Shown here in pieces: positions 61,523 to 64,000 of a DNA stretch of 64,000 bases. The position numbers were made by a program, and so were the translations under genes. Under the pieces are notes generated by a model. The model was not told where the DNA came from and did no database searches. It was given only the letters and a program-made list of their open reading frames with translations. The stretch comes from Bacillota bacterium (lineage in GTDB: Bacteria; Bacillota; Clostridia; DSM-8532): NCBI GenBank assembly GCA_023459915.1, contig JAEWSN010000024.1, positions 1 through 64,000 of the forward strand, given 5' to 3'. The number at the start of each line of letters is the position of its first letter. Within the stretch, counting starts at the first letter, position 1.

Positions 61523-63772
61523 TCAGGGCGACGGCGGGCGGTTGTGCAGCATGTCCATTTGCATGCTCCCGCGATCCACCACCTCGGCCAGATAACCGCG
61601 CAGCACCTCGGCCACGCTCCAGGCCTGCGAGACACATCCGCGCGGCTCATGCGGAAAATCCCCATCCGCCAGCTCGGCAACCGTTCCCAGACAACCGTCC
61701 TGCAGATGATCCCGAAGCGGCGCGAACATCTCCCGCAACACCTCGTCCACGTCAGGATCCGCCAGATGGGTGCGGCGCCAGGCGGTCGCGAAGGGCCCAA
61801 TCAGCCAGGGCCATACCGTCCCCTGATGCAGCGCGCCCTCACGGGCGTACTGGTCTCCAAGGAAACGCGGCTTGTACCGGCTGTCCCCGGGCGCCAGGCT
61901 GCGCAGGCCCATGGGCGTGAGCAGGCGCTGAAAAACCGTTTCCATCGCGACCCGCGCGCGTTCACCCGTGAACACGGGAAACGACAGCGAGCAGGCCAGT
62001 ATTTGATTTGGGCGAATTGCGGCATCCGACGTGCCATCCGGGGACGGCGGGCCATCCACCACATCGTACAGGCATTGGCCTTCCGCGTGCCAGTACCGGT
62101 CGGCAAACTGCCGGGCAATGGCCTGCGCGAAACGGTCCGGTGCCTGCAATGCTTCCGGTTCCGGCAATGCCTCCGGCGACTGCAGCGCTATCGGTGACTG
62201 CAACGCTTCCGGTGCCTGCAACGCGTCCGGCGCCACCGCCAGTTTTTCGCGCAGGGCGGCCAGCACACAAAGCGCATTGTACCACAACGCGTTGATTTCC
62301 ACCGGCTTGCCTGTCCGCGGGGTGACAATCCAGTTGCCCACCCGCGCATTCATCCAGGTCAGGGCTTGCCCGGTCGTGGTGACGCGAAGCAGGCCGTCCG
62401 CGTCGCAGACCATCCCCGGCACACGCGACTGCGCGTGGGCACGGACAATCTCCTCAAGCTTCGGCAGCAGGTCGGCCGCCGTCTGCAGGTCCCCGCTGGC
62501 GCGCACATGCCACCACAAGGCTTCGAACAGCCACAACGGGGCATCCACGGCTTTTTCCGCGCCGAGATGCCGTTCGGGCAGCAGGGGATTGTCCAGCAGA
62601 CCGCCATTGACCCGAGCCGCCATCTGCCGCAACAGCCGGCCCGCTTCCCGGTACCGGCCCGTCATCAGCAGCAATCCCGGGATGGCCACGAGGGAATCCC
62701 TTCCCCAGGGACCCACCCAGGGAAAGCCCGCCATGATGGACATGGCGCCTTCCCCAATCTCCGCGCCCCCCTTCGCCAACGGCGTGAGGGCGCCGCAGCT
62801 GATGCCCCAGGGAGAACGGAACCGGCCGTCCTCGCCGGTTTCCACATCCAGCTGAAGCTGCTGCCCCACTGTCGGTCCGCGCGAATCCCCGGCATGGGCG
62901 TGTTCGGTCGCGCAGGTGAGAAACTGATCGGCGGCCTGTGCGAGCGATCGGACAAAGGGATCCGGATGCCGCCGCAACGGCAGCGCTTCCAGCCGCGCGG
63001 TTTCCGCTTCCACGGCCGCGTCGCCGTCCAATGTGCCAAACGGCTCGTTCAGGCTCACACACAAGGTGATGGTCTTCGTAGTGTTCGCCTCGATGGGAAT
63101 CTCATAGGTGCCGGGCAGAAAATGGTCTTCCGTGGCAGCCTGCCCCCGCTGGGAATCGAGCGGGTAGTCCATGTTGTAGAACCAGGCGCGCTCAAGCCTG
63201 GTGATGGTGCCGTCGCTGCAGTCCACCCGGATGACATCCGGCGAGCCGAAGGGATGAACGCTCATGCGCCGTCCGCAGAAATCCGTCTTGAACTGGGTGT
63301 ACTGGTTGTAGGACAGGAAATGGTGATTCCTGAAATTGAGCAGCGGCGTGAGATGCAGGGATACCGGGACAGGGCCGTTCCAGACACGATAGCGGATGAC
63401 CGCCTCGTTCTTCCCCTGTGTCAGGACAACCTGCTTTTCGAGCGTGAGCCTTCCGATGCGATAGCGCCACACCGGCATGCCCTCCCATCGAAACGCCGTG
63501 AGGAACTCCTCCCCGCGATAGTATTGCTCGCGCGTGTGGAAGGCCAGCAGCGTGCGGTACGCATCCCCCGCGACCACCGCTTCCGATATTTGGGACAGCA
63601 CCAGATGGCGTTCCCGGCCATTGCCGGGAGCGGCCACCAGCAACCCGTGATACCGCCGCCCGTTCGCGCCGGTCACAGCCGTGGAGGCATACCCCCCCAA
63701 ACCGTTCGTCAAGAGCCATTCCCGCCGCAGCCCAATCTCCGGGGTGCGCCAGGCGGATGGACCCAGTGTCAT
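61523..63772 (-). CDS. amylo-alpha-1,6-glucosidase (glycogen debranching enzyme)
   Basis: 749 aa from MTLGPSAWRTPE, AAGGAGAGG before ATG; a start at 63841 is possible but lacks a site. An N-terminal GDE_N-type domain (REWLLTNGLGGYASTAVTGANGRRYHGLLVA) and a C-terminal GDE_C (alpha/alpha)6 catalytic domain (GFPWVGPWGRDSLVAIPGLLL, NALWYNALCVLA, GALHQGTVWPWLIGPF). Releases alpha-1,6-linked glucose from glycogen or limit dextrin. Residues near 515-545 are an in-frame six-residue repeat. Confidence 0.92.
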   Translation of the reverse strand: MTLGPSAWRTPEIGLRREWLLTNGLGGYASTAVTGANGRRYHGLLVAAPGNGRERHLVLSQISEAVVAGDAYRTLLAFHTREQYYRGEEFLTAFRWEGMPVWRYRIGRLTLEKQVVLTQGKNEAVIRYRVWNGPVPVSLHLTPLLNFRNHHFLSYNQYTQFKTDFCGRRMSVHPFGSPDVIRVDCSDGTITRLERAWFYNMDYPLDSQRGQAATEDHFLPGTYEIPIEANTTKTITLCVSLNEPFGTLDGDAAVEAETARLEALPLRRHPDPFVRSLAQAADQFLTCATEHAHAGDSRGPTVGQQLQLDVETGEDGRFRSPWGISCGALTPLAKGGAEIGEGAMSIMAGFPWVGPWGRDSLVAIPGLLLMTGRYREAGRLLRQMAARVNGGLLDNPLLPERHLGAEKAVDAPLWLFEALWWHVRASGDLQTAADLLPKLEEIVRAHAQSRVPGMVCDADGLLRVTTTGQALTWMNARVGNWIVTPRTGKPVEINALWYNALCVLAALREKLAVAPDALQAPEALQSPIALQSPEALPEPEALQAPDRFAQAIARQFADRYWHAEGQCLYDVVDGPPSPDGTSDAAIRPNQILACSLSFPVFTGERARVAMETVFQRLLTPMGLRSLAPGDSRYKPRFLGDQYAREGALHQGTVWPWLIGPFATAWRRTHLADPDVDEVLREMFAPLRDHLQDGCLGTVAELADGDFPHEPRGCVSQAWSVAEVLRGYLAEVVDRGSMQMDMLHNRPPSP
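62139..62228. repeat. 18-bp tandem repeat, 5 copies, inside the debranching-enzyme gene
   Basis: Units start at 62139, 62157, 62175, 62193 and 62211 and encode LQAPEA-, LQSPEA- and LPEPEA-type hexapeptides, a Pro-rich insertion in the catalytic domain. Confidence 0.88.
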
Positions 63773-63899
63773 GTGCCTCTCCTTGCCGTCAGCATGCCTG
63801 CTGCCGCTTGTGGGACATTCCTTTGTTGCCGTATGCGTCATTCAACGCGGCCACTGCGCGCGTGTCCGCGCGCCTGCCGCCTGCAAAAAACCTCGGGAT

Positions 63900-64000
63900 T
63901 CAGTGGATCCGCAGAATGTCCATCACCGCCTGCGCCAGCCTGTCCGGATCATGTCGCACCAGCTGGTCACGGATCTCCACCAATTCACTTTCAATTACCT
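63900..64000 (-). CDS. 3' end of a gene running off the window, possibly yvcK
   Basis: Only the last 33 codons are visible: VIESELVEIRDQLVRHDP followed by DRLAQAVMDILRIH and stop. The RHDPxxLA...IL ending resembles gluconeogenesis factor YvcK, which usually neighbours whiA, but the fragment is too short to be sure. Confidence 0.45.
   Translation of the reverse strand, partial: VIESELVEIRDQLVRHDPDRLAQAVMDILRIH

Overview
The window is GC-rich chromosomal DNA from what looks like an anaerobic, fermentative Firmicute of the Clostridia type. The evidence is WhiA, HemZ, XPRT-type Xpt, a Rel synthetase/hydrolase, Gram-positive style lipoproteins, strong AGGAGG-type ribosome sites with several GTG/TTG starts, a trimeric NAD-linked [FeFe]-hydrogenase, AdhE and Rex-type operators. 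Genus cannot be told from sequence alone. No phage, rRNA or CRISPR array was seen. Gene density is high and nearly all genes are housekeeping or central metabolism.

Layout. 0-7.4 kb: tRNA-Leu, a zinc-ribbon membrane protein, then an oppABCDF peptide-uptake operon with a clear promoter and terminator. 7.4-13.6 kb: a metallophosphoesterase and a GH31-like protein (minus strand), then a MoxR/DUF58/membrane-protein operon (plus strand). 13.7-19.3 kb: xpt plus a BMP-type nucleoside ABC transporter. 19.5-24.4 kb: a striking multi-hairpin element, a DUF3810 putative protease, zwf and a PutP-like symporter. 24.7-29.7 kb: a second, complete BMP-type transporter operon. 30-34.6 kb: adhE under two Rex-like sites, a CPA2 antiporter and a YcxB-like remnant. 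34.6-36.3 kb: a second hairpin-rich stretch and a TnpB-like protein that has lost two of its three RuvC acidic residues. 36.4-44.3 kb: a hydrogen-metabolism block: hydCBA plus a small ferredoxin, then a ferredoxin, a sensory-type (HydS) PAS hydrogenase and a SpoIIE-type phosphatase. 44.4-64 kb: Eis-like acetyltransferase, AraC regulator, hemZ, MBL hydrolase, dtd, rel, recJ, rpsU, HIT protein, alaS (all minus), then a GGDEF protein and DUF1015 protein (plus), whiA, a glycogen-debranching enzyme and the 3' end of a possible yvcK (minus).

How it fits together. AdhE and the HydABC hydrogenase are alternative NADH sinks, and Rex-like operators overlie or follow the -10 regions of adhE, hydC and the ferredoxin-hydS-phosphatase unit, so NADH/NAD+ ratio probably co-controls all three. 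HydS with its PAS domain and the adjoining phosphatase look like a hydrogen- or redox-sensing branch. The two BMP transporters with xpt point to purine nucleoside/base salvage.

The most unusual features are the two multi-hairpin stretches, one bracketed by inverted and direct repeats, the other immediately 3' of the apparently nuclease-dead TnpB-like gene, where a guide RNA would be expected. The region is also unusually rich in short tandem repeats, many of them in frame inside coding sequences (periods 15, 18 and 30 bp), and in arrays of the palindrome GGGGTCTGACCCC.
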